A model generated the notes under the pieces. It saw only the letters and a program-made list of their open reading frames with translations, was not told the DNA's origin and did not search any database. Shown here in pieces: positions 15,890 to 25,800 of a stretch of 34,574 nt of DNA. The stretch lies in contig JAJRPG010000007.1 of the NCBI GenBank assembly GCA_024280855.1, positions 1-34,574 of the forward strand. Direction: 5' to 3'. Numbering within the stretch: position 1 is the stretch's first letter; each line of letters begins with the position of its first letter. Position numbers and translations under genes: made by a program. Source of the stretch: Planctomycetota bacterium (lineage in GTDB: Bacteria; Planctomycetota; Phycisphaerae; UBA1845).

Positions 15890-17581
15890 ATGAGCCTAGG
15901 AAAAGTATTATTAGAGCGTGGCAAGATCACGAATCAGCAGCTTGAGCAAGGGCAAGAGCTGCGGAAATCCTCCGAGCGCATCGAACAATGCCTTTCTCGG
16001 CTAGGGTTTATTTCCGAGCGGGATTATCTTGAAATCTACGGCGAACAACTTTCTATTCCCCTGGTCGACCTCTCTGCGATCGAAATTGATCTAGAATTAT
16101 TACAAACCGCGCCATCCAAAGTCGTTCACCGCGACCGCGTTATCCCCATCGACCGCCACAATGGTTCCATCCGCGTAGCTACCAACAACCCGTTCAATCT
16201 TTACGCCTTCGACGAACTCCGCATGCTGATGGGCGCTAAGATCGAAACAGTCTTAGCCACCGGCGAAGAAATTTCCCGCATCATCAAACAACACTTTGGA
16301 GTCGGAGGCCAAACCGTCACCGATATGATCGACTCTGGCGGCGGCGTCGAAGTTGTCACTGGTAGCGATGCCGAAAATGCCGACCTGATCGAACAAGCCC
16401 AAGAGGCTACCGTCGTCAAATTGGTCAACGAAATTTTGCTTGAAGCCATCCGCGACCGGGCCAGCGATATTCATATCGAACCTTTTGATGACGACTTAAA
16501 AATTCGCTACCGTATCGACGGTGTGCTACACGCCACCAACGTACCTCCGGAAATTCGTCGCTTTCAAGCAGCTATCGTTAGCCGAATAAAAATCCTTGCT
16601 AATCTCAACATCGCTGAAAAGCGATTGCCCCAAGACGGCGCGTTCAAAATCAAAGCCCAAAACCGTGACATCGATTTGCGTGTCAGCATTATCCCTACAT
16701 CATACGGCAATGCGGTTGTCATGCGTATTCTTGACAAAGAATCGTCGCTACTTTCTCTTGAACAACTAGGCCTCATGGGTCAAGCGCTTGAAGGCATTCA
16801 AACGCTTATTAAACAACCTTACGGCATCATTCTAGTCACCGGGCCTACCGGTTCAGGAAAAACCACCACGCTGTACGCCTCGCTGAGTACTATCGTCAGC
16901 GACAAAATAAAAATTCTCACCATCGAAGACCCTGTGGAGTATAACCTCGGCGGCATTCAGCAGGTGCAGGTCAAACCACACATTGGCCTAACGTTTGCAT
17001 CAGGCCTGCGTAGCTTTTTGCGTCATGACCCGGACGTGATTCTCGTCGGTGAAATTCGAGATCACGAGACTGCCGAGGTAGCCATCAACGCTTCGCTTAC
17101 TGGTCACCTTGTGTTCAGCACGTTACATACGAATGACGCGGTAACGGCTTCGACGCGTCTGCTCGATATGGGTGTTGAGCCGTTTCTAGTTTCCAGTGCG
17201 GTCAGCGGAATTTTGGCACAGCGTCTGGTACGTTGTATTTGCAAAGGCTGTCGAGAAGAGTTCACACCCGACCCGGTTGATGTCCCACCTGATTTTAAGC
17301 TGGAACGCGGAGAAAAAATCTTTCGCGGCGCAGGATGCAGAGAATGCAGACACTCAGGCTATCGAGGTCGACTTGGTATTTATGAACTGCTTATTATCAA
17401 TGACAAATTGCGTGAGATGATCGTAGAGCGAAAATCTGCTGGCGAATTATTAGTCGTCGCAAGAGAAAGCGGCCTGGAGCTAATGCGAGAAGACGGCTGG
17501 GCCAAAGTGCGTAAAGGGATTACGACCATCGAAGAAATCGTCCGCGTCACCAAAGTCGATGCTGTGATGTCAAAAAAATAA
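15890..17581 (+). CDS. Type II secretion / type IV pilus assembly ATPase (GspE/PilB family)
   Basis: A protein of 563 aa, full length for the family of hexameric cytoplasmic ATPases that drive pseudopilus or pilus assembly. The N-terminal MshEN/GSPII_E_N-type domain is present (LGKVLLERGKITNQQLEQG). The ATPase core has Walker A GPTGSGKTT (Gly318-Thr326), the Asp-box region, Walker B ILVGEIRD with Glu388, the His box HLVFSTLHTND, and a tetracysteine zinc site (Cys451, Cys454, Cys483, Cys486). All catalytic elements look intact. No gspD, F, G or pil gene is in the window, so this is an orphan copy, and whether it serves secretion or pili is open. No good ribosome-binding site precedes the ATG, whose ATGA overlaps the stop of a doubtful small ORF. 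Confidence 0.93.
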   Translation: MSLGKVLLERGKITNQQLEQGQELRKSSERIEQCLSRLGFISERDYLEIYGEQLSIPLVDLSAIEIDLELLQTAPSKVVHRDRVIPIDRHNGSIRVATNNPFNLYAFDELRMLMGAKIETVLATGEEISRIIKQHFGVGGQTVTDMIDSGGGVEVVTGSDAENADLIEQAQEATVVKLVNEILLEAIRDRASDIHIEPFDDDLKIRYRIDGVLHATNVPPEIRRFQAAIVSRIKILANLNIAEKRLPQDGAFKIKAQNRDIDLRVSIIPTSYGNAVVMRILDKESSLLSLEQLGLMGQALEGIQTLIKQPYGIILVTGPTGSGKTTTLYASLSTIVSDKIKILTIEDPVEYNLGGIQQVQVKPHIGLTFASGLRSFLRHDPDVILVGEIRDHETAEVAINASLTGHLVFSTLHTNDAVTASTRLLDMGVEPFLVSSAVSGILAQRLVRCICKGCREEFTPDPVDVPPDFKLERGEKIFRGAGCRECRHSGYRGRLGIYELLIINDKLREMIVERKSAGELLVVARESGLELMREDGWAKVRKGITTIEEIVRVTKVDAVMSKK

Positions 17582-17661
17582 CACGACCACACATTCATCC
17601 CATGAAACGAATATCAGTGTCTCACGCTACGAAAGACTAATCGTACACTGCACAAGGCTTT

Positions 17662-19599
17662 TTATGGACAGCTTGGTACGCAGGTACCGGTCAAGCAGCT
17701 TGTAGCACCAAACCCAAAATCGCCACTGGCAAATGCTATGACTTCCCTCAAGATATCGTTACTTGCGATGAGGCCATTTGGAATTTTAGCGTCAGTGTCT
17801 ACGCGAGAAATATGAGGTGCGGAAACGATCAATTGGAATTTCTGCACTACCGCGACAATATCGCTAGCTGTTACAAACCCTTCCGGAGCTGACCACGCTC
17901 CGCCAGCAAACGATCCCACAAGATCGCCAAATTGTCGACCAGCCGTAAACTGAGGCGGGGTCGTAAATATCGATAGCGACGGCGAGAAAGTAGAATCGTC
18001 CGCTGAGGCGTCGATTATGTATTCATTCCCCGGCACGACTTCGCAGCCACGGATGTGAATGACCGAATCGGTCCACACGCAAAACTCCGCAACCTGTACT
18101 AACTCGCTTAATTTGCCATCTACACCAGCGTCTTGCAGCGCACAGCTAACATACCAAGGCGTACTTGACCCCACACGGGTCACTCGTAACGCAATAGCCT
18201 GGCCAGGATTCGAGCTTGGGTCAATGGACAGATACCGATCCTTAGTAATATCGTGAGGCGCAGGCGGAGATAGTGGCGGTACTAAAATATCGTTACAGTT
18301 GAACGATGTGCTTCCTAACGATAACTCTGCAGGCGTCGGTGGTGGACGAGAAAATACGCCGACACCGCCAAGCCCCATCGAACTCGTGATGGAAGATGGC
18401 GAAGCCGCTAGCGTAGACATTTCTACATAACCAATGCGCGACCAGGATGGGTCTATGCCTTGCGGCGTGAAATTAGACCCACCAAAATTTGCGATAATGC
18501 CATTGCTGTTATCAATGCCGCCCTCGTTTAGTTCTGGAAAACCTGCAGAATGAACAAGCGATGTAGCTTGAAAAACAGTGGGGTTAAAGGATAAATCTAC
18601 ATACATGCCCGTGACGCCAGTGTTGACAACACCAACATCACTAACCCACAACTCTACAACGAATGTCCCTGGTATACTGCTTGATTCACAAATACGACCA
18701 GGCAACATGCCAGGCTGATTGCTTACATCGACGGCGCTAGGAGATACGAAAGGGATCAATTGCAAAGCAACGTCCGTAAAGCTTTGACCGGCAGCCCATG
18801 CCATCGCGTTGGTTAACATCTGATCGCCGTCAGAAGTCGCATCCCAATATAAACTACTAACATCGCTGGACGGCGGGTAAAAACCCAGATCAACGCGCAG
18901 ACCGGCAAGGTCTTCTCGATAGGCGATAAGCGGCGCGCCATCATCCCACTGGGCGACGATCACACTCCCGCTAGCCAATAACAATGTTGACGGGCGAGCG
19001 CTTAACAATCCACCGTCAAATGCTAAAACGCCATTCATAAGAGCGTGAGAAGGCATGCTAATGCCACCTAAGCTAGCTGGACCTGCCACATTTTCTAATT
19101 TAGGAACGATGACATCGTAGCCATCGGTCTCCCAACGGCCTGCTACATATCTTCCCGAAATGCTACTCGTGTTAGCAAACACAGCCATGACAACACCGCC
19201 ACCACTGTCAACGTAGTCCGCTAGATTGTCCCCCAGGGTAACGGCATCCAGAAAATCCAAATTGCTCCAAACAAGTACAGCGTCATACAATTGTAAAGTT
19301 GGCAGCGTAGGTGTCATCAACCCGGCATGAATGATGTCTACACTGCTGAATAGACCAGTAGCTAGGAGCTTACCACTGACGTCGGTAAACAAAGCATCTG
19401 TGACATTGGCCGCAGCAGAAGCGACGATAGCAATATCGGCGCCGCCAGCAGTGCCAAACTGAAAAGTCTGAAAACTTTCTCTCGCACCGTCTGGAGCAGC
19501 CGCTTGCGTCACATGCCCCATCGACATGACGACCAATAGCATCGTTAGCCAAGCGTTTGTATTATGTTTGTTCTTGCTTCCCATAACCCTAAATATCAC
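17662..19599 (-). CDS. Secreted protein with GATase-like N-domain, cohesin-like and dockerin-like modules
   Basis: A protein of 645 aa, last gene of the secreted four-gene operon. A signal peptide covers about residues 6-34 (MLLVVMSMGHVTQAAA). Residues about 50-270 look like a Rossmann/class-I glutamine-amidotransferase-like fold (YDAVLVWSNLDFLDAVTLGD, GGGVVMAVFAN) with no visible catalytic Cys-His pair, so probably binding rather than catalysis. A cohesin-like beta-sandwich follows (VELWVSDVGVVNTGV, MYVDLSFNPTVFQATS), similar to one in the 1428-aa protein. The C-terminal 60 residues (GFVTASDIVAVVQKF ... GLIASNDILREVIAFASG) form a duplicated dockerin-like element. The frame starts at a GTG at 19599, 8 nt after the DUF1501 stop; the ATG at 19584 is an alternative. 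Function unknown. Confidence 0.8.
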   Translation of the reverse strand: MIFRVMGSKNKHNTNAWLTMLLVVMSMGHVTQAAAPDGARESFQTFQFGTAGGADIAIVASAAANVTDALFTDVSGKLLATGLFSSVDIIHAGLMTPTLPTLQLYDAVLVWSNLDFLDAVTLGDNLADYVDSGGGVVMAVFANTSSISGRYVAGRWETDGYDVIVPKLENVAGPASLGGISMPSHALMNGVLAFDGGLLSARPSTLLLASGSVIVAQWDDGAPLIAYREDLAGLRVDLGFYPPSSDVSSLYWDATSDGDQMLTNAMAWAAGQSFTDVALQLIPFVSPSAVDVSNQPGMLPGRICESSSIPGTFVVELWVSDVGVVNTGVTGMYVDLSFNPTVFQATSLVHSAGFPELNEGGIDNSNGIIANFGGSNFTPQGIDPSWSRIGYVEMSTLAASPSSITSSMGLGGVGVFSRPPPTPAELSLGSTSFNCNDILVPPLSPPAPHDITKDRYLSIDPSSNPGQAIALRVTRVGSSTPWYVSCALQDAGVDGKLSELVQVAEFCVWTDSVIHIRGCEVVPGNEYIIDASADDSTFSPSLSIFTTPPQFTAGRQFGDLVGSFAGGAWSAPEGFVTASDIVAVVQKFQLIVSAPHISRVDTDAKIPNGLIASNDILREVIAFASGDFGFGATSCLTGTCVPSCP

Positions 19600-19607
19600 T
19601 TTCAGCT

Positions 19608-21140
19608 TTAACGTTGTAGCCGTTGCTGTTTACTTATCCGCCCGGACGTACGTGCGGCGGAATTACTGATAACGCCTAACTCACCCAACACGGGCGGTGG
19701 CTGCTCAGCCGAGGTCTTGAAAATGACGTTATCAATGACCGACTGATCGATTAACAATCGTTTTCTAAGCACCTCGCTATATACCGCTCGATAGTCAATG
19801 GTGGTGCGAATGGCATCTGAATCAATAGTCAAAGCAGGATCAAGCCCAGCCCAGCCATCGACGCCGCCTAGTGTCTTTTTCGCGTAGACGCCGCCGTTGA
19901 TATTTCCGCCCATGAGCATCATCAACCCGCCATTGCCATGATCCGTGCCCGCGTCTGCATTTTCGTTTATCTGCCGGCCAAACTCTCCCTGACAGACCAA
20001 CGTGATTCGATGCCAGTCGTCTTGAAGATCAACACGAAACGCCGCGAGGTTTTGACTAATATCTTTCAAACGGACGTACATGTTCCCATCTTTGAAAGTT
20101 CCAATGTCAGCATGATTATCCCAGCCGGTGCGGTCGGTATATACGACTTCAACATTCACACCGCCGCGAATCAAAGCCGCAGCATTTAATAATCGCTGCC
20201 CAAATGATGAGTTTGTATATCGCGCGTCCGGGTGAGGAGCGATAGACACCTGCTGAAGCAAATCGATAATTTCAAACGTATTTAACACGCCACTCTTTAG
20301 TGGGTCTTGAGTCTGGGCTGCGTACCTAGCCGACAATATGTCCGTGCGTTGCTGAGCGGTGGCTGAACTCCCCGGCAAGACCACTTCGCCAAGCGCCTGA
20401 AACGCCAGCGTCTTTTCGGCAAAAGCAAGCATTTTAGGTACTAAGCGATTAGAAGAAAAAGCCGCACCGCGAAGTGGACTGCCCAAGCTTGGGGCGATGC
20501 TTAAATATCTCGCCAGCCATCCCGTGATATCGGTCTGGGGCTGATTCGGAGTACCAAATTCTATCAAAGCCTCTGCAGAAAAGTGCGAACGATTGGTATC
20601 CGGTGAGCCAGCCGCTGGAATAAATGCGACCTCCCCCGCCTGAAAAAATTCGTAGATAGTATTTCGATCTTCAACACCCAGATATTCCCGATCGCCGTAT
20701 GCTTTGTTGATACCAAACGCATCACTCCCCACAGTCCCTAAATCCAGACATCTATTAGCGCCGAGGTCAGGATCATTGGCATCCGGCGGATTGATCCCGA
20801 TAGTAGGCCTCAGTCCGTTCGGAAATAACTCCGCCCCAGAATTATAAGGGGCCATGTAAAGCCAGGGATCGCTATAAGGAATAATTTGAGAAAGTAGATC
20901 AGGGCCTCCACGCCAAAAACATGATACGAGAATGTCAGGTTGAGCGCCTCCCTGGGCAGAAGCCTTTGATAGCGATATCCCCGGAAGGACATGAGACGCA
21001 GCCACTACGCCAGCCGCAGCCGCGGCAGATTGCCCCATGAATGCGCGGCGCGTAATCTCGCGGTATTCGTTACAAGCCTTCCGATCGTCACGATATTCGT
21101 CGTTGCGATCGAGCGGTTCTATATGTCGCGGCTTATCCAT
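19608..21140 (-). CDS. Tat-exported DUF1501 family protein
   Basis: A protein of 510 aa. The N-terminus has a twin-arginine signal (EITRRAFMGQSAAAAAGVVA, then VLPGISLSKASAQ). The body matches DUF1501, a family related to the alkaline-phosphatase/sulfatase fold and abundant in planctomycetes: ILVSCFWRGGPDLLSQIIPY at the start, DRTGWDNHADIG with the family's conserved W-D-x-H, LVCQGEFGRQINENADAGTD, and HGNGGLMMLMGG. Presumed location: periplasm, folded in the cytoplasm before export. Biochemical role unknown. It is 64 nt downstream of the DUF1800 gene, its usual partner, and 8 nt upstream of the next gene, so the operon is tight. The start ATG is clear. Confidence 0.92.
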   Translation of the reverse strand: MDKPRHIEPLDRNDEYRDDRKACNEYREITRRAFMGQSAAAAAGVVAASHVLPGISLSKASAQGGAQPDILVSCFWRGGPDLLSQIIPYSDPWLYMAPYNSGAELFPNGLRPTIGINPPDANDPDLGANRCLDLGTVGSDAFGINKAYGDREYLGVEDRNTIYEFFQAGEVAFIPAAGSPDTNRSHFSAEALIEFGTPNQPQTDITGWLARYLSIAPSLGSPLRGAAFSSNRLVPKMLAFAEKTLAFQALGEVVLPGSSATAQQRTDILSARYAAQTQDPLKSGVLNTFEIIDLLQQVSIAPHPDARYTNSSFGQRLLNAAALIRGGVNVEVVYTDRTGWDNHADIGTFKDGNMYVRLKDISQNLAAFRVDLQDDWHRITLVCQGEFGRQINENADAGTDHGNGGLMMLMGGNINGGVYAKKTLGGVDGWAGLDPALTIDSDAIRTTIDYRAVYSEVLRKRLLIDQSVIDNVIFKTSAEQPPPVLGELGVISNSAARTSGRISKQQRLQR

Positions 21141-21204
21141 AATCTTAACAACTCCAAATGTTCATCAACCATCAATCTCTGCAACCCATAATCCGCATCT
21201 ATGA

Positions 21205-22827
21205 TTAGATGAACTGATACGTCGGCAAACTCATAGCCAACCCAAGCGCTTCCTTTAGTCTTGATTCAGAAGCGGTGCCAAAGCCAATAAAATCTTGGAT
21301 GGCTTCAACTTCTTTTTGCGTCATTCGCCCGCCAGTCAACAACTCATTCAACCCCTGGGCTTGCGTGCCTGGCGCCGAGGCATTGACTGAAATCAACAAG
21401 TTAGTCACGCTAAAAATCACGACATCAGTAAGGCTGCCGCGGGATAAGGCGTCTAGATAAGACCATCTGGGAATAGCCCCTCCTTCCGACCAGGTCTTGC
21501 TATCAAAAGGCCCGTTAGGAGGCCCCCAGAAGTTCGGGTGCATTCCCATGCTGTCCATATAGAAACTAAGCAGCGATAAAAAACCAGGGCTGGATACAGA
21601 CAAATCTGCACCAACAGCTCTTAGCGATGAAGTTGTCAAATCAAGTGGGCGCCGGAACTTTGGCGTCGAAGCATTCGTCAACACATCTTTCTGCAACATG
21701 ACCGAAAGCATAGAACGAATGTCGCCAATCGGATTACTGTTTAAATAAGTCCACTTCACCATCTGAACAACATCTTCAGGCGGGTCATAAGAATAATTGA
21801 TGCCGCCCAGAAAATGCCTGCAAAGCTTCCTGGAAATATAGTCCGCCGTGTTAGGATGCTCGGTTAATATCGTAATCGCTTCAATGCCTTCGTTCATCCC
21901 GGCTGCGCCACTTTGCCCTTGAATCAAATTCCCCAGCAGCATTTTATCGCCGGTGTCATGTGTGCCGGTGATAAAGCGGAAATCGCCATACTCATAAGTG
22001 CCACCGCTGCAGCCGCCAGCGCTCAAACAAACCGACCAACCAGTGAGAATCCTGGCTAACTCTTCAATGTCCGTTTGTGTGTATCCATTATCTACGCCAA
22101 GCGTATGAAGCTCCATCACCTCACGCGCGTAATTTTCATTCGGAGCAGAGGCTACATTGGTATTATTGTTCAAGTAAAATAACATAGCTGCGCCCTGAGA
22201 CGACGCCTGAATTAGTTCGGGCACCGAAGTCATGGCGTTGGCAAGCACCTTATCTCTTAAGAAGGCCCACAGGATAAAACGCTGAGTCGTAGAGCTATTG
22301 ATGTCAATATTGAGATGCTGGTTCCAAAACTGAAACATGCGGTAGTACAATTGTGCTCGACCATATACCTGCCACATGATTTGAATGGTCGTAGCTTGTC
22401 GCAGCGGATTAAAGGACATATTCATGGGGTTGTAAGCGATCAAAATCTCTAGAGATGACATATTTTGAATGTCATAATCGACAAGTTTCGCTTGCAGCGC
22501 CGGATCATTCGCGCCAATGAGAGTCTCATAATTCAACTGCTCTGCTAAATAAGCGTCATAGCCTAAGCTCTCGGCATACTGGTAATCAGCTAAACTGAAT
22601 CCGCCCGTGATTCGGTCAATCAGCAACACCAAGTCTGGATCAAAACCAGCGCCAGCAACATTCGAAGACGCAGATGTCGCAGCCTTAGCTGAGACTGCTT
22701 CCGACAGGAATCCCGCTGCGCCGCTAAGGGCAGAAACCCCGAGAAACTGTCGGCGCGAAGATGCATCACCTGATCCATTATTGTCGCTCGTCAATGGTTG
22801 CATTGTCTTTGATTTCCCAACATTCAT
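21205..22827 (-). CDS. Tat-exported DUF1800 family protein
   Basis: A protein of 540 aa. A twin-arginine signal is seen (SSRRQFLGVSALSGAAGFL, then EAVSAKA). DUF1800 landmarks are the all-helical early part (LLIDRITGGFSLADYQYAES), WQVYGRAQLYYRMFQFWNQH, the conserved NENYAREVMELHTLGVDNGY block, LARILTGWSV, and KLCRHFLGG. DUF1800 proteins are exported, of unknown chemistry, and are nearly always paired with DUF1501, as here. The start codon ATG at 22827 follows the 1428-aa gene by only 40 nt. No promoter was seen in that gap, so co-transcription is likely. The length is usual for the family and no break was seen. Confidence 0.92.
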   Translation of the reverse strand: MNVGKSKTMQPLTSDNNGSGDASSRRQFLGVSALSGAAGFLSEAVSAKAATSASSNVAGAGFDPDLVLLIDRITGGFSLADYQYAESLGYDAYLAEQLNYETLIGANDPALQAKLVDYDIQNMSSLEILIAYNPMNMSFNPLRQATTIQIMWQVYGRAQLYYRMFQFWNQHLNIDINSSTTQRFILWAFLRDKVLANAMTSVPELIQASSQGAAMLFYLNNNTNVASAPNENYAREVMELHTLGVDNGYTQTDIEELARILTGWSVCLSAGGCSGGTYEYGDFRFITGTHDTGDKMLLGNLIQGQSGAAGMNEGIEAITILTEHPNTADYISRKLCRHFLGGINYSYDPPEDVVQMVKWTYLNSNPIGDIRSMLSVMLQKDVLTNASTPKFRRPLDLTTSSLRAVGADLSVSSPGFLSLLSFYMDSMGMHPNFWGPPNGPFDSKTWSEGGAIPRWSYLDALSRGSLTDVVIFSVTNLLISVNASAPGTQAQGLNELLTGGRMTQKEVEAIQDFIGFGTASESRLKEALGLAMSLPTYQFI

Positions 22828-22867
22828 ATCCTAGCCACTTTGCTACAAACGATTCAACTTCTTAAAT

Positions 22868-25800
22868 TTAACGATCTATCCGCTCAATACTCTTGGTAGA
22901 CAAATACGGATGTAAGACTTTCACCAACGCAGGATCAATCGATCCCACGCCAACGCCAGCCATACCATGCTCGCGCGGAATAATTGTCAACGAATGGCCA
23001 ATCAACATATCCTTTATCGCCTTGAAGCGAATCGTCCCAAACGTAGCCCGTTCGCCCACACCCAAACCAGCGTCCAATGTTGCACCGCCAAACCATTGCA
23101 CAGCCTTCGCCCGCACAGTGCCCGAAGCAAACAGCGGGAAGGCTGCGTCCGTCGCCGCGTTAATGACCGCAACCTGAGTCGTATCGAACATGACATCCAC
23201 AAAAACGCCAGATACACCTAGTGCCCCAGCCGATTCATCGCGGATAAACAATGAGACTTCAAATTCTTCGCCCGCAGCCACAAATGGCTTATCAGTCTCC
23301 CAGGAAATACTCAAAGCAGGCGACGCGAGAATTGAGTTAGATAATCGGCTAATTCCGCCACTGCTTTCAGGAGGCGACACAGCGGCTATTTTGTCTCTTG
23401 TTCCGTCTCCAATAAGGGGCATACCAGTGTCACACTTACGACACGCTGGTATGTCCGCCTGGCTAACAGATGCGCACGATTGCAACCATCCTGCGGCAAA
23501 CCAGCCTACATCACCCGCGTCAACAAAAGCGCTACAATCGAAATCACATGCACGATCAAACCCGGCATCCCCCAAGGCAGTTAGCCAACACCCTGCGAAA
23601 ATCCCGGAATCCCCGGCGTTGATAAACAAATCGCCATCCAGGTCGTAAACACAACTGGATTCAACGCCGAAGGTTTCAGCATCCCCAGAAACATCTGCGG
23701 GATTGACCAAGCCATTACCGACTGTTGAAACGCCTGACGGACCAACATCAACCGTGATCGTAGTACTAGCTGGGCAATCCTTAGACTGTAAATCAACAAC
23801 GGCAATCCGCCGCCATTCTGGCGCAATACCCACGCCGGACGCAGTTAAATCTACGCCGCCAAGATTAGTAATTGTACCCGCAGTGTTATCAACAGTTCCA
23901 TCGACGTTTGATGTAAAAGGTGGACGGTGGTCAATAGTCGAAGCCTGGAAGGCCGTACTGTCAAAAGTCACATCGACAAAAACCTCAGCTAAGCCGGTGT
24001 TGACCGCCCCGCTATCGGTAGCCCAGATTTCAATCACAAACGGATCCCCCAATGGGAACACGCTATCAGAAACTGGAGGTGCCATTGCGGCGTCACCAGG
24101 CCCGGCGACATTACGTACGACAATCGCTAATTCTACATCAACACCTTCGCACTCATCGGGAATACCGTTGGTGTCCACATCAAGACTGAACCCGCTGGTA
24201 ATGTCGCAACTATCTGCTAGGCCATTACCATTACAGTCTTCGCATTCGTCTGGAATCATATTGGTATTACAGTCACTCGATGCGGGTCTGAACGTGATAT
24301 CGAATGCCGTCACCAATGACGTAGACTGAGGCAAAATCTTAATAACTGCACCTGTAACGCTATCCAATTCCACAACTGCATTTAGCAACGAATGGCCAAG
24401 ATACAAATTGCCATTGGGCCCGAACTCCAAAGGCGCCAGAAAAAAGCTACCGTTACCGCCAAGGTCTGCCAGCAAGATTCGATCGAACACACCCGTCGTA
24501 CCGTTGTAGACCTGTATATTATTAGAACCCGTATCTGTCACATACAAATCGCCGCCAGGCCCAAATGTTAAACCGACAGGATTGACCAGCGTTCCGCCGC
24601 TTACAAAGTTGCCGATGACAGTTCCGGTCACGCCATCTATCTGCACGATCTCACCATTGGTAAAATCAGCGACGAAGATATTGCCCGCCGAGTTAAACTC
24701 TAGAGAAAACGTAGCGGGAGGAGCCGCTGGATTAAGCTCAGAAAATTCTCCAATGGGTGTGCCTGTTATACCATCAAATTTGACAACCTGCCCATTTGTA
24801 TTGAGGGCATAAAGGTCTTCATCCGGGCCAATTTTCAAATCGATGATTCGTGGAATAACAACGCCGGTAAAATCGCTGATCGCAGCCCCCGTAGAGCCAT
24901 CAAACCTTAAAATTGACTGAGAAGTAAAATCACTGACCAAGAGATCGCCCCTTGGCGAGAAGACAATGCCCGCTGGCGATAAGAGGCCGCCAGTCGTCGC
25001 CGATATAAATTCGCCCAGCAAAGAACCAGACACTGGATCATATTGCAATACGTTTCGAGACGTAAAACCCGTCACAAATAAACCGCTGGTCCCAGCTAAG
25101 TTGCATTGGTCGGGCGCGCCATCCCCATTGCAATCAGTCTCTAATCCGCCAGAAATATCGCACGCATCCAAAATGCCGTTGCTATTACAATCTCTGAACC
25201 CCTCACATTCGTCGGGGATGGCATTCAAATTACAATCCGGACTTGTCGCGTTAGCGATGTCGCAGGAATCAGCTAAACCATTTCCATTACAATCTTCGCA
25301 GTCATCAGGAATGGAATTGGTATTGCAATCGCTGCTTGTGCCACTACTCAGATCGCACTCGTCTGGAATGGCGTTTGCATTGCAATCCTGACTAACCTGG
25401 AACGACTTGAATTCCAATGTAATCGAATCCAGCGTGCCTTCATCAAACTCCGAACCGTCGTACACGCGAATGGTCCAATCGCCGCATTCAGATTCACCCG
25501 CAAAAGTAGATAAAGTCCCAGGCCAAGCCGTTGCGCCAGCGTCCGGATGATATTGCCCTATACCCGAATTCGCATCTTCAATGCTAACGGCAAATCGATC
25601 ATCTAGTTCTAAGTCCAAAGATGAATCGCTTAGCCCGCAACATTCGCCGCCACTACAGAAAGGGTCTAACTCAGCATAACCAATCCGACTAAACAATGTC
25701 ACCTCGCTGCCGCTGGGACTAACCAACACAGCGACCATGTCGCCAACCCAGCTATGGGTCGCTTGCAGGCTAACCGTCAAATTTTCGACCGTGCCACATT

